Shown here piece by piece: positions 17,846 to 27,094 of a stretch of 64,000 nt of DNA. Source of the DNA: Zestomonas carbonaria (GTDB taxonomy: Bacteria > Pseudomonadota > Gammaproteobacteria > Pseudomonadales > Pseudomonadaceae); assembly GCF_904061905.1 (NCBI RefSeq), contig NZ_CAJFCI010000037.1, positions 1 through 64,000 on the forward strand. Direction: 5' to 3'. Position numbers and translations under genes: made by a program. The notes under the pieces were generated by a model, which was not told the DNA's origin, made no database searches, and saw only the letters and a program-made list of their open reading frames with translations. Numbering within the stretch: the stretch's first letter is position 1; each line of letters starts with the position of its first letter.

Positions 17846-18521
17846 GTGGCAGGCCTGGTTCTGGCTGGCCTTGACCCTCGGCACCTACGTCTTCAGCCGC
17901 TGGCTGTACCGGCGCACCGGCCGCTACCTGCTGTCGCCGCTGCTGCTGGTGCCGGCGGTGCTGCTCGCCGTGGCGCTGCCGCTGCACACCCCCTATGCCG
18001 AATATTCCAGCCTCACCCACTGGTTGATGGCGCTGCTCGGCCCGGCCACCGTGGCCTTCGCCGTGCCGATCTGGCAGCAGCGTGCCATGCTCGCCCGGCA
18101 CTGGCCGGCGTTGCTGGCCGGGATGCTGGTCGGCAGCGCGGTGGCGATCGCCAGTTCCTGGGCGCTGGCCAACGCGCTGGCGCTGGACGACAGCGTGCGC
18201 CTGTCGCTGCTGCCGCGTTCGATCAGCACGCCGTTCGCCATGCCGATGGCCGCCGACCTGGGCGGCGTGCCGGGGCTGACCGCGGTGTTCGTGATGGTCA
18301 CCGGGGTGTTCGGCGCAGCGTTCGGTGGCCTGCTGCTCAAGTGGCTGCCGATCCGCAGCAGCCTGGCGCGCGGCGCGCTGTTCGGCGTCGGCGCCCACGC
18401 TGCCGGGGCCAACCGCGCCCATGAGATCGGCCATGAGGAGGGGTCGGTGGCGGGCCTGGTGATGGTCCTGATGGGGCTGCTCAACCTGGCGGTCGCGCCG
18501 CTGCTGGTGCAGTTGGTCTGA
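17835..18521 (+). CDS. lrgB: LrgB/CidB-family membrane protein
   Basis: 228 residues of the LrgB family: several hydrophobic helices, the conserved PRSISTPFAMPMAADLGGVP near 135-155, and GVGAHAAGANRAHEIGHEEG near 190-210. It is thought to be the partner of the holin-like LrgA in the inner membrane. It is encoded in an overlapping pair with lrgA, under the likely control of the divergent LysR gene. Confidence 0.9.
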   Translation: MNIEWQAWFWLALTLGTYVFSRWLYRRTGRYLLSPLLLVPAVLLAVALPLHTPYAEYSSLTHWLMALLGPATVAFAVPIWQQRAMLARHWPALLAGMLVGSAVAIASSWALANALALDDSVRLSLLPRSISTPFAMPMAADLGGVPGLTAVFVMVTGVFGAAFGGLLLKWLPIRSSLARGALFGVGAHAAGANRAHEIGHEEGSVAGLVMVLMGLLNLAVAPLLVQLV

Positions 18522-18533
18522 GGGCTGGTGGTT

Positions 18534-18613
18534 ATTGGGTCCCCGCGTGCGCGGGATGACGGGGAACGAAACGCCAACGCCACACCGTCATTCCCGCGAA
18601 CGCGGGAATCCAA
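18534..18613. repeat. Paired inverted REP-like elements (ATTGG...CCCGCG family)
   Basis: ATTGGGTCCCCGCGTGCGCG (18534 on) is mirrored by GAACGCGGGAATCCAAT (to 18613), with the inner parts GATGACGG and CCGTCATT also complementary. Two head-to-head copies form one BIME-like unit in the 329-bp gap after lrgB. Single copies lie near 27.47 and 29.69 kb, and another pair near 45.05-45.12 kb. Confidence 0.8.
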
Positions 18614-18635
18614 TGAACACGGCTTCAATAAACAC

Positions 18636-18714
18636 GTAGGAGCGAGGAAGACGCCCAGTTCTCTGCTCGCGATCCCGGCAACGTCCAAGGTATTGCCAGC
18701 AAGCTGGCTCCTAC
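18636..18714. repeat. GTAGGAGC-family palindrome
   Basis: GTAGGAGCGAG at the left and AGCTGGCTCCTAC at the right bracket a 79-bp element, adjacent to the REP pair. The same family occurs at 35.49, 48.9-49.3 and 51.2-51.34 kb. Nothing else is visible in the gap up to the aldolase gene. Confidence 0.7.
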
Positions 18715-18850
18715 AACGCGGGGATCCAGTAAAACAGCCCGCTCCTGACCCACACGGCCAGCAAGCTGGCCGCCAAGGCGACTATCGTGGGCGGGTATCC
18801 CCGCTAGACTCGATGGGCACCCAAATAACGACAACATCGAGGTGAACGCC

Positions 18851-19633
18851 GTGACCGCTGCTCGCGCTCTACCCATCGTCAACGTCAAGGACCAGGTCTC
18901 CGCCGCCGAATGGCAGACCCGCGTCGATCTCGCCGCCTGCTACCGCCTGATCGCCCACTACGGCTGGGACGACCTGATCTTCACCCACATCTCCGCCAAG
19001 ATCCCGGGCACCGAGGAGTTCCTGATCAACCCCTACGGGATGATGTTCCACGAAATCAGCGCTTCCAGCCTGGTGAAGATCGACCTGGCCGGCAACAAGC
19101 TGCTGGACAGCCCCTACGACATCAACCCCGCCGGCTACACCATCCACAGCGCGGTGCACGAGGTGCGCCCGGACGTGGCCTGTGTGCTGCATATCCACAC
19201 GCCCGCCGGCATCGCCGTGTCGGCCCAGAAGCAGGGGTTGCTGCCGTTGTCGCAGCAGTCGCTGTTCGTGCTCTCCAGCCTGGCCTACCACGGCTACGAA
19301 GGGGTGGCGCTCAATCATGACGAGAAGGCCCGGCTGCAAGCCGACCTGGGCGACAAGAACTTCATGATCCTGCCCAACCACGGTCTGCTCACCGCCGCCG
19401 GGACCATCGCCGACGCCTTCCTGATGATGTTCACCCTGCAGCGCGCCTGCGAGGTCCAGGTGATGGCGCAGGGCGGCGGTGCCGAGCTGATCCACATCCC
19501 GCAGCAGATCCTCGACGGCGCCAAGGCCATGGCCGCCGGCGTGACCCGCAGCAAGCAGGGCATGGGCGGCGCGCTGGCCTGGCCGGCCCTGCTGCGCCTG
19601 CTCGACCAGCGCAACCCCGGCTACGCCGACTGA
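18851..19633 (+). CDS. Class II aldolase/adducin-family protein
   Basis: 260 residues. HIHTPAG (around 120) and NHGLL (around 180) supply the zinc-binding histidines of the fuculose-phosphate-aldolase-like fold, and DLIFTHISAKIPG is the conserved N-terminal motif. The substrate is unknown; many relatives act on sugar acids or decarboxylate small carbonyl compounds. The GTG at 18851 is chosen because GAGGTG lies 8 bases upstream; an in-frame GTG at 18842 overlaps that site. The stop overlaps the start of the following hydrolase (TGATG), so they are co-translated. Confidence 0.82.
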   Translation: MTAARALPIVNVKDQVSAAEWQTRVDLAACYRLIAHYGWDDLIFTHISAKIPGTEEFLINPYGMMFHEISASSLVKIDLAGNKLLDSPYDINPAGYTIHSAVHEVRPDVACVLHIHTPAGIAVSAQKQGLLPLSQQSLFVLSSLAYHGYEGVALNHDEKARLQADLGDKNFMILPNHGLLTAAGTIADAFLMMFTLQRACEVQVMAQGGGAELIHIPQQILDGAKAMAAGVTRSKQGMGGALAWPALLRLLDQRNPGYAD

Positions 19634-20523
19634 TGGCCCTGCCCGGCATCGCCCTGGACGCCTGGCGCGCCCAGGGCCGCGACTTCGCCTTCGGCGGCCA
19701 TGCGATCCGCTACTGGACGGCGGGCGAGGGCGAGCCGCTGCTGCTGATCCACGGTTTCCCGACGGCGAGTTGGGACTGGCACTACCTGTGGGCACCGCTG
19801 GCCGAGCGCTACCGTGTCATCGCCTGCGACATGCTCGGCTTCGGCGATTCGGCCAAGCCGCGCGGCCACGACTACCGGCTGCTGGAGCAGGCGGATATCC
19901 AGCAGGCGCTGCTCGCCCACCTCGGCATCGACGAGCCGGTGCACGTGCTGGCCCACGACTACGGCGACAGCGTCGCCCAGGAACTGCTGGCCCGGCATGA
20001 GGACGGCGGGTTCCGGATGGCCAGTTGCGTGTTCCTCAACGGCGGCCTGTTCCCCGAGACGCACCGGCCGGTGCTGGTGCAGAAGCTGTTGCTCAGCCCC
20101 ATCGGTGCACTGGTTGGCCGACGCTTCGACCGGCGCCGGCTGGCGGCCAGTTTCGCCAAGGTCTTCGGTCCGGCGACCCAGCCGGGCGAGGCCGAGCTGG
20201 ACGGCTTCTGGACGCTGATCGCCCACAACGGCGGCCCGGCGGTGATGCACCGGCTGATCCACTACATCCCCGAGCGTCGCCAGCAGCGCGAGCGCTGGGT
20301 GGCGGCCATGCAGCGCTCGAAGGTGCCCATGCGGGTGATCGATGGCGCGGTGGACCCGATTTCCGGGGCGCACATGGTGGCGCGTTATCGCGAACTGATC
20401 GAAGGCGCCGACACCGTGCTGCTCGACGATATCGGCCATTACCCGCAGGTCGAGGCGCCGGAAGCGGTGCTGAAGCACTACCTGGCGTTTCTCGCGCGCA
20501 TCGACGAGCGGTCGTCAGTGTAG
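19633..20523 (+). CDS. Alpha/beta hydrolase of the epoxide hydrolase/haloalkane dehalogenase type
   Basis: 296 residues. HGFPTASWDWHYLW supplies the oxyanion region, DMLGFGDSAKP follows, and LAHDYGDSVAQELL holds the nucleophile elbow with aspartate in place of serine, as in epoxide hydrolases, dehalogenases and MEST-like proteins. DIGHYPQVEAPEAV near the C-terminus gives the catalytic histidine. The stop/start overlap with the aldolase gene suggests a shared substrate pathway. The reaction is not determinable from sequence. Its 3' end overlaps the convergent SirB1-like gene by 9 bp. Confidence 0.82.
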   Translation: MALPGIALDAWRAQGRDFAFGGHAIRYWTAGEGEPLLLIHGFPTASWDWHYLWAPLAERYRVIACDMLGFGDSAKPRGHDYRLLEQADIQQALLAHLGIDEPVHVLAHDYGDSVAQELLARHEDGGFRMASCVFLNGGLFPETHRPVLVQKLLLSPIGALVGRRFDRRRLAASFAKVFGPATQPGEAELDGFWTLIAHNGGPAVMHRLIHYIPERRQQRERWVAAMQRSKVPMRVIDGAVDPISGAHMVARYRELIEGADTVLLDDIGHYPQVEAPEAVLKHYLAFLARIDERSSV

Positions 20524-21318
20524 CGGCGGGGTGCCCTTGATCTCGCTCAACCGCTTGCCGAGCAGGGCGTGCTGGGCCGGGTCGTCGGTCAGCAGCAGGG
20601 CGCATTCGAGGTCGTAGCGCTCCGCCTGCGGGCAGTCCAGCATACGGTACAGCTCGGCGCGGGCCAGGTGGTCGAAGGAAGAGGGTGGGCCGAGCTCGAT
20701 GACCCGTTCGGCATCCTTCAGCGCGGCCAGGTAGTCCTCGGCATGCACGTGCAGCATGCGCAGGTTGCGCGACAGGCGCTGGAGGATCTGCCGGCCGGTG
20801 CAGGGGCTCAGGTGTTCGGCGCTCAGCTCCAGGTCCGGGCCGACGTGGTGGTAGAGCAGTGCGCGGCAGTCCTCGAGATAGAGATGACGGCCGGTGCAGG
20901 GATCGAGCAGGTGGTTGGTGCCGGGCACGCACAGCAGGAAATGGCCGGGGAAGTTCACTCCTTGCAGCGGGATGTCCAACTGGCGCGCCAGTTCCATGGC
21001 CAGCAGCGCCAGGGACAGCGGCTGGCCGCGTTTGCGTTGCAGCACGTGGTGGAGCAGGGCGGCCTGCGGTCGCAGCGGCTCGTCGTTGTCTTCCTGGAAG
21101 CCCAGTTCGCTGAGCCGGCGCAACAGCGGCTGGGCCAGTTCCCGCGCCGGTCGCTCGGGCAGCGCCACCAGCACCTGCTGGCGCAGGTTGGTGACCGCAT
21201 TCAGCCACTGCTTCGGCTGCAGGTCGGGGTCGTGCTCGGCGGCGATCCACAACGCGGCTTCGAAGAGCCGGGCGGGTTCGCTGGCGAGGCAGTCGAGACA
21301 GCGTTGGCGCGGGGGCAT
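20515..21318 (-). CDS. SirB1-family transglutaminase-like/TPR protein
   Basis: 267 residues. The N-terminal region matches the SirB1 domain (LLHHVLQRKRGQPLSLALLA; QGVNFPGHFLLCVP), a papain/transglutaminase-like fold, and the C-terminus (DYLAALKDAERVIELGPPSS) carries a short tetratricopeptide stretch. Function is not known with certainty. The ATG at 21318 lies 6 bases after AGGAG, whereas the ATG at 21324 abuts it, so 21318 is preferred. Confidence 0.8.
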   Translation of the reverse strand: MPPRQRCLDCLASEPARLFEAALWIAAEHDPDLQPKQWLNAVTNLRQQVLVALPERPARELAQPLLRRLSELGFQEDNDEPLRPQAALLHHVLQRKRGQPLSLALLAMELARQLDIPLQGVNFPGHFLLCVPGTNHLLDPCTGRHLYLEDCRALLYHHVGPDLELSAEHLSPCTGRQILQRLSRNLRMLHVHAEDYLAALKDAERVIELGPPSSFDHLARAELYRMLDCPQAERYDLECALLLTDDPAQHALLGKRLSEIKGTPPLH

Positions 21319-21466
21319 CGGCATCTCCTGGATGTCCCTCGTTTTTAGCGGCTCACGCAGGTCCCGTCCAGAGCGGTGATGATTTCCGCAACGGGGCTCA
21401 CGTCGCTTTCCACGCAGACCGAGCTTGCCTCCTATACTGGCTGTAAAACAGCAAGGGAGCCTCACC

Positions 21467-22489
21467 ATGTTTGCCATCATGGAAGCCGCCCGGCTAGAAG
21501 CGCTGCATGTCGCGCAAGACCCGGCCACCGGCCTCCGGGCGATCATCGCCATCCACAGCACCAAGCTGGGCCCCGCCCTCGGCGGTTGCCGCTACCTCGC
21601 CTATCCCGATGATGTCAGCGCCCTGCGCGACGCCGTGCGCCTGGCGCAGGGCATGAGCTACAAGGCGGCCCTGGCCGGGCTCGACCAGGGCGGCGGCAAG
21701 GCGGTGATCATCCGCCCGCCGCACGTGGAGAACCGTGGCGTGCTGTTCGAGGCGTTCGGCCGCTTCATCGAGACGCTCAAGGGCCAGTACATCACCGCCG
21801 TGGACAGCGGCACCTCCAGCGCCGACATGGATTGCATCGCCCAGTACACCCGTCACGTCACCAGCACCACCAGCGCCGGCGATCCCTCGCCGCACACCGC
21901 CATGGGCGTGTTCGCCGGCATCCGCGCCACCGCCCAGGCGCGCCTCGGCAGCGACGACCTGGAAGGCCTGCGCGTGGCGGTGCAGGGCCTCGGCCATGTC
22001 GGCTACGCGCTGGCCGAGCAACTGCACGCGGCCGGCGCCGAACTGCTGGTCAGCGACCTGGATGCTGGCCAGGTGCGCCTGGCGGTCGAGCAGTTCGGTG
22101 CCCAGCCGGTGGCGCCCGAGGCGCTGCTCTCGACGCCGTGCGACATCCTCGCGCCCTGCGGCCTGGGCGGTGTGCTCAACGCGCAGACCGTCGGTCAGTT
22201 GCATTGCGCGGCGGTGGCCGGCGCGGCCAACACCCAGTTGGCCAGCGTGGAGATCGCCGACGAACTGGAGGCGCGGGGAATCCTGTATGCCCCCGACTAC
22301 GTGATCAATTCCGGAGGGCTGATCTACGTGGCGCTCAAGCACCGTGGCGAGGAACTGCCGGCGATCACCGCGCACCTGTCGCGGATCGGTATTCGCCTGA
22401 CCGAGATCTTCGCTCACGCCCAGGCCGACAAGCGCTCGCCCGCGCGGGTCGCCGACTACCTGGCCGAGCGCCTGCTGTACGGAACCTGA
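21467..22489 (+). CDS. ldh: Leucine dehydrogenase (Glu/Leu/Phe/Val dehydrogenase)
   Basis: 340 residues. STKLGPALGGCRY and MSYKAALAGLDQGGGKAVII carry the substrate-binding glycine-rich loop and the catalytic lysines, and VAVQGLGHVGYALAEQL is the NAD-binding Rossmann motif. It deaminates branched-chain amino acids to 2-oxo acids with NAD. It is 172 bp upstream of the E1 genes of a 2-oxoacid dehydrogenase, a natural order for feeding branched-chain 2-oxo acids to that complex. AAGGGAG lies before the ATG. Confidence 0.9.
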   Translation: MFAIMEAARLEALHVAQDPATGLRAIIAIHSTKLGPALGGCRYLAYPDDVSALRDAVRLAQGMSYKAALAGLDQGGGKAVIIRPPHVENRGVLFEAFGRFIETLKGQYITAVDSGTSSADMDCIAQYTRHVTSTTSAGDPSPHTAMGVFAGIRATAQARLGSDDLEGLRVAVQGLGHVGYALAEQLHAAGAELLVSDLDAGQVRLAVEQFGAQPVAPEALLSTPCDILAPCGLGGVLNAQTVGQLHCAAVAGAANTQLASVEIADELEARGILYAPDYVINSGGLIYVALKHRGEELPAITAHLSRIGIRLTEIFAHAQADKRSPARVADYLAERLLYGT

Positions 22490-22661
22490 TTCGCCCCGGC
22501 CGCCGCCTTACCCGGCGGCGACCGGGGTTGGCCCCTCTCCCGGGTGGAGCGGGGCGCCATGCCGGCTCCGGCCCATCCCGCCGGGCCTGGCGTGCAACCC
22601 CCGGTGTCACGAGCGCCGGGAAGTCAGTAACGCACCCACAAGGTGCCGAGGAGTGCTGGCA

Positions 22662-23804
22662 ATGCATAACCGGATCGACCTCCCGTACACCCGCTATCTC
22701 GCCCCCGACGGCCGCCTCACCGGCGAACTGCCCGCCTGGGCCGACGATTTCAACCTGCTCACCCGCCTGTACCGGCAGATGGTGCTGACCCGCCTGTTCG
22801 ACCAGAAGGCGGTGGCCCTGCAACGCACCGGGCGTATCGGTACCTATGCGCCGACCCTCGGCCAGGAAGCCATCGGTGTCGCCATCGGCGCGCTGATGAG
22901 GGCCGAGGACGTGCTGGTGCCCTATTACCGCGACACCGCCGTGCAAGTGATGCGCGGGGTGAAGATGGAGGAAATCCTCCTCTACTGGGGCGGCGACGAG
23001 CGCGGCAGCGCCTACTCCGATCCGGCGGTGGCCGAGGACTTCCCGATCTGCGTGCCGATCGCCACCCAGGCGCTGCACGCCTGCGGGGTGGCCAGCGCGT
23101 TGAAGATCCGTGGTGAACACCGGGTCACGGTGACCACCTGCGGCGACGGCGCCACCAGCAAGGGCGACTTCCTCGAAGCGCTCAACGTCGCTGGCGCCTG
23201 GCAGTTGCCGGTGGTCTTCGTGGTCAACAACAACCAGTGGGCGATCTCGGTGCCCCGGCGCATCCAGTGCGGCGCGCCGACCCTGGCGCAGAAGGCCATC
23301 GGTGCCGGCTTCCCCGGCGAGCAGGTGGACGGCAACGACGTCCTCGCCGTCTACGACCGTGTCCAGGTGGCCCTGGAGCGCGCCCGCCAGGGCAAGGGCC
23401 CGGCGCTCATCGAATGCATCAGCTATCGCCTCGGCGACCATACCACCGCCGACGACGCCACCCGCTACCGCAACGCCGACGAGGTCAAGCAGGCCTGGCA
23501 GGAAGAGCCGATCAAGCGCCTGCAGGGTTTCCTCGTCGCCCAGGGCGTGTGGGACGAAGGCCGCGAGCAGAAGCTGGTCGCCGAATGCCAGGCGCTGGTC
23601 CAGCAGGCGGTGGACAACTTCGAGGCGGCCGGCCGGCAGCCGGTCGAGTCGGTGCTCGACTACGTCTATGCGCAATGGCCGGCGGCGCTGGCCGATCAAC
23701 GCGAGATGCTGCTGGAGCGGGTGGCCCTGAAGGAGCCCGTTCCCGACGAAGCCCGGCGGACACGGCCTGCGGCCGCTTTGCAAGGGGGACCGAGCCATGA
23801 ATGA
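22662..23804 (+). CDS. pdhA: 2-oxoacid dehydrogenase E1 component, alpha subunit
   Basis: 380 residues. The thiamine diphosphate motif GDGATSKGDFLEALNVAG ending in VVNNNQWAIS is complete, and TYAPTLGQEAIGVAIGALM is the usual E1-alpha entry. It decarboxylates a 2-oxo acid and, with E1-beta, transfers the acyl group to the E2 lipoyl domain. Databases often name this type pyruvate dehydrogenase, but the adjacent leucine dehydrogenase points to branched-chain 2-oxo acids. The ATG at 22662 follows AGGAG. It overlaps E1-beta by 8 bases. Confidence 0.88.
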   Translation: MHNRIDLPYTRYLAPDGRLTGELPAWADDFNLLTRLYRQMVLTRLFDQKAVALQRTGRIGTYAPTLGQEAIGVAIGALMRAEDVLVPYYRDTAVQVMRGVKMEEILLYWGGDERGSAYSDPAVAEDFPICVPIATQALHACGVASALKIRGEHRVTVTTCGDGATSKGDFLEALNVAGAWQLPVVFVVNNNQWAISVPRRIQCGAPTLAQKAIGAGFPGEQVDGNDVLAVYDRVQVALERARQGKGPALIECISYRLGDHTTADDATRYRNADEVKQAWQEEPIKRLQGFLVAQGVWDEGREQKLVAECQALVQQAVDNFEAAGRQPVESVLDYVYAQWPAALADQREMLLERVALKEPVPDEARRTRPAAALQGGPSHE

Positions 23805-24822
23805 CATGACCACTTCCTTCAGCGATAGCGCCGTCATGGTCGAGAAGAAGGCCAGCCTGCTCGAAGCCGTGAACCTGGCCCTGCACCGGGCCATGGCCGA
23901 GGACGAGAACGTGGTCGTGCTCGGCGAGGACGTCGGCGTCAACGGCGGGGTGTTCCGCGCCACCGCCGGGCTGCGCGACGCGTTCGGCTTCAAGCGGGTG
24001 ATCGACAGCCCGCTGGCCGAGACCATGATCGGCGGCCTGGCGGTCGGCATGGCCGCCCAGGGACTGAAGCCGGTGATCGAGATCCAGTTCCTCGGCTTCG
24101 TCTATGCCGCCATGGAGCACCTGGTGTCCCACGCCAGCCGCCTGCGCAACCGCACCCGTGGCCGGCTGACCTGCCCGATGGTGCTGCGCAGCCCGATGGG
24201 CGCCGGCATCCGCGCGCCGGAGCATCACAGCGAGAGCATCGAGGCGATGTTCGCCCACATCCCCGGCCTGCGCGTGGTGATCCCCTCGTCGCCGGCGCGT
24301 GCCTACGGGCTGTTGCTGGCCGCCATCGACGATCCCGACCCGGTGGTGTTCCTCGAACCGACCCGCCTGTACCGGATGAACCCGCAGCCGCTGAAGGACG
24401 ACGGCCGGCGCCTGCCGCTGGATACCTGCTTCACCCTGCGCGAGGGTGGCGACCTGACCCTGGTCAGTTGGGGCGCCAGCGTCCATGAAACCCTGCAGGC
24501 CGCCGACCGGCTGGCCGAGCAGGGCGTTTCGGCGGAGGTGATCGACGTCGCCTGCATCAAGCCGCTGGACCTCGACACCCTGGAAGCCTCGGTGCGCAAG
24601 ACCGGGCGCTGCGTGATCGTCCACGAGGCGCCACGCACCTGCGGAGTCGGCGCGGAGATCGCCGCCAGCCTCTACGAGCGGGCTCTGCTCGACCTGCAGG
24701 CGCCGATCCAGCGGGTCGCCGCCCCGGACATCCCGCCGCCGCTGTACCGCCTGGAGCACCTCTACATGCCGGGCGTCGAAGACATCCTGGCGGCGTGCGA
24801 CACGGTGTTGAATTACGCGTAG
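23797..24822 (+). CDS. pdhB: 2-oxoacid dehydrogenase E1 component, beta subunit
   Basis: 341 residues. The transketolase-like pyrimidine domain (VVVLGEDVGVNGGVFRATAG; ETMIGGLAVGMAAQGLKPVI) and the C-terminal transketolase domain (LTLVSWGASVHETLQAADRL) are complete. It forms the alpha2-beta2 E1 heterotetramer with the preceding gene. The start is inside the end of the alpha gene, which fits coupled translation. Confidence 0.9.
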   Translation: MNDMTTSFSDSAVMVEKKASLLEAVNLALHRAMAEDENVVVLGEDVGVNGGVFRATAGLRDAFGFKRVIDSPLAETMIGGLAVGMAAQGLKPVIEIQFLGFVYAAMEHLVSHASRLRNRTRGRLTCPMVLRSPMGAGIRAPEHHSESIEAMFAHIPGLRVVIPSSPARAYGLLLAAIDDPDPVVFLEPTRLYRMNPQPLKDDGRRLPLDTCFTLREGGDLTLVSWGASVHETLQAADRLAEQGVSAEVIDVACIKPLDLDTLEASVRKTGRCVIVHEAPRTCGVGAEIAASLYERALLDLQAPIQRVAAPDIPPPLYRLEHLYMPGVEDILAACDTVLNYA

Positions 24823-24857
24823 GGAGGAAAGGAGGTTGTAGTGCCGCGAGACCACGC

Positions 24858-24994
24858 TCCCTCACCCCCGGCCCCTGGCTACGCGCCCCGCTCCGGAGGG
24901 AGAGGGGAGTATTCGTGCATGCCGCAGGAATCCGTGCTCTCCCGCCACGCCGTCCTGCTCCCTCTCCCTTCGGGAGAGGGTTGGGGTGAGGGGC
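24858..24994. repeat. Dispersed CCTCACCC/GGGTGAGG palindrome inside the E1-E2 operon
   Basis: A left arm CCCTCACCCCCGGCCCCTGG and a right arm GGGAGAGGGTTGGGGTGAGG, with internal GGAGGGAGAGGGG and CCCTCTCCCTTCGGGAGAG, make a long imperfect hairpin. It occupies most of the 263-bp gap between E1-beta and E2, an unusual insertion point within an operon that could lower or stabilise downstream expression. Confidence 0.75.
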
Positions 24995-25085
24995 GGAGGT
25001 TGTCGTACCGCGAGGCCATGCCCTCTTACCCCCGTGGGGGAAAGCGGAACGGTCCAAGTTGCTGTCCCTGATCGGAGAACGATGA

Positions 25086-26198
25086 ATGAAATACTTCAAG
25101 CTGCCCGACCTGGGCGAAGGCCTGCAGGAAGCGGAAATCGTCGAATGGCACGTCAAGGCCGGCGACACGGTGAAGGCCGACCAATTGCTGGTCTCGGTGG
25201 AGACCGCCAAGGCGCTGGTGGATATCCCGGCGCCCTACGACGGAGTGCTGGGCAAGCTGTTCGGTAGCGAGGGCGACATCCTCCATGTCGGCGAGCCGCT
25301 GGTCGGCTACGAGGGCGAGGCTGATGCCGGCACCGTGGTCGGCCGCCTGGAAGGCGGTGGCGAAGCGCAGGCCGACAGCTTCTTCGTCGGCGCCGCGCCC
25401 TCGACCCGCGAGCACCTGGCGCCGCGCGCCACCCCGGCGGTGCGGCAACTGGCCCGTCAGCTCGGTGTCGACCTGGCGGGGCTGAAGGGGAGCGGTGCCG
25501 ATGGGCTGATCACCCGCGCCGACGTGGAGGCCGCCGCCCAGCAATCCCGCGACCGCTTCGGCGGCGAGCGTCTGCGCGGCGTGCGGCGCAGCATGGCGAT
25601 CAACATGGCGCGCTCCCATGCCGAGGTGGTGCCGGTGACCCTCTATGGCGACGCCGACCTGCACCGCTGGCCCCAGGCGCGCGATCCGCTGATCCGCATC
25701 GCCAAGGCCGTCGCCGCCGCCTGTGCGGAAGAGCCGCTGCTCAACGCCTGGTTCGATGGCAAGGGCCTGTCGCTGAAACAGCACGACAGGATCGACCTGG
25801 GAATCGCCGTGGACACTCCGGACGGCCTGTTCGTGCCGGTGCTGCGCGATGTCGGCAACCGTTCGGCGGAGGACCTGAAGGAAGGCATGAGCCGGCTGCG
25901 CGCGGACGTCCAGGCGCGCTCCATTCCGCCGCAGGAAATGATGGGCGCGACCATCACCCTGTCCAACTTCGGCAGCTTCTTCGGCCGCTACGCCAACCCG
26001 GTGGTGGTGCCGCCGCAGGTGGCGATCCTCGGCGCCGGCGGCATCCGCGAGGAGCCGGTGGCCTGGCAGGGGCAGGTGGTAGTCCACCCGATCCTGCCGC
26101 TGTCGCTGACCTTCGACCACCGCGCCGTCACCGGTGGCGAGGCGGCGCGTTTCCTCGGCGCGCTGGTCAGGGCGCTGGAGCAGCCGGAGATCGGCTGA
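25086..26198 (+). CDS. 2-oxoacid dehydrogenase E2, dihydrolipoyl acyltransferase
   Basis: 370 residues with one lipoyl domain (lipoylated lysine in SVETAKALVDI, residue about 41), a peripheral-subunit-binding domain (ATPAVRQLARQLGVDLAGL, about 116-150) and the catalytic core. The active-site motif reads FDHRAVTGGEAAR, so the usual HRxxDG is HRxxTG; the catalytic histidine is kept. It accepts the acyl group from E1 and passes it to CoA. No E3 gene follows, so the complex must use a lipoamide dehydrogenase encoded elsewhere. Confidence 0.88.
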   Translation: MKYFKLPDLGEGLQEAEIVEWHVKAGDTVKADQLLVSVETAKALVDIPAPYDGVLGKLFGSEGDILHVGEPLVGYEGEADAGTVVGRLEGGGEAQADSFFVGAAPSTREHLAPRATPAVRQLARQLGVDLAGLKGSGADGLITRADVEAAAQQSRDRFGGERLRGVRRSMAINMARSHAEVVPVTLYGDADLHRWPQARDPLIRIAKAVAAACAEEPLLNAWFDGKGLSLKQHDRIDLGIAVDTPDGLFVPVLRDVGNRSAEDLKEGMSRLRADVQARSIPPQEMMGATITLSNFGSFFGRYANPVVVPPQVAILGAGGIREEPVAWQGQVVVHPILPLSLTFDHRAVTGGEAARFLGALVRALEQPEIG

Positions 26199-26233
26199 GC
26201 GCATGCCCCCTGCCAGGCGGGAGAGGGCATCCT

Positions 26234-27094
26234 TCAGCGCTGCGCCGGACGGAATACCAGCACCAGCCCGAGCAGGATGGCGCCCATGCCGAGCAGGCTG
26301 AGGGTCGACAGGCTATTGCCGAGGAACAGGTAGTCCATGGCAGCCGTCACCCCCGGCACCAGGTAGAATAGGCTGGTGACGTTGACCAGGTTGCCCGCGC
26401 TGATCAGTCGGTACAGCAACAACTGGCCGAGCACCGAGATCAGCAGCGCCAGCCACAACAGGGGAATCAGCAGGTCGATCGAGCGTTCGAACTCGAACGG
26501 CTGCAAAGGCGTCAGTGCCACGCAGGCCAGCAGGCTCGTGCCGTATTGCAGGGGCAGCACGTCCAGCGGTTGCTGCTGCTGGCCCTTCTGGCGGATCGCG
26601 CCGAAGGTCATGCAGGCCAGCGACGCCAGGGCGAACAGCATCCCTTCCACGGAGAACATCGCCTAGCCGAGGCTCTGGCTCACCACCATCACCAGTCCGC
26701 CGAGGGCCAGCCCCAGTCCCGCCATCCGTCGTGGCGCGATGCGCCGTTCCAGCAGCACCAGAGTCAGGATGGGCTGGGTGCCCAGGACCGTGGCGAGCAC
26801 GCCGGGCGTGATGCCGCGATCCAGGGCGAGCAGGTAGAAGATGGTGTAGCCGCCGATCAGCAGCAGGCCGGTGACCGCCACCTGCCGGCGGGTGCCGTGG
26901 GCCGGCAGCCAGCGCCCGCGCCAGAGGCCGAACAGCATCAGCAGGGCGAAGGCCAGGGTGAAACGCAGGGTCAGGAAGGCGAAGGCCGAGGCGTGGTCGA
27001 GTCCCAGCCGGGCGAAGATCGCGCCGCTCCCCCAGAGCAGCACGAACAGGGTCGTCGAACCCATGGAGGTCCAGAACGTTTTGTCGAGATTCAT
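26234..27094 (-). pseudogene. DMT/EamA-family transporter interrupted by one amber codon
   Basis: The frame is uninterrupted from 27094 to 26234 except for a TAG at 26663-26665 (residue 144). Residues 1-143 form the first EamA repeat (VLLWGSGAIFARLGLDHASA) and the segment after the stop, GMLFALASLACMTFGAIRQK, continues into the second repeat without a shift. Together they make a normal-length transporter of about 286 residues with ten helices. A point mutation or a sequencing error explains it best; an ATG one codon after the stop could restart a separate C-terminal half. Confidence 0.8.
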
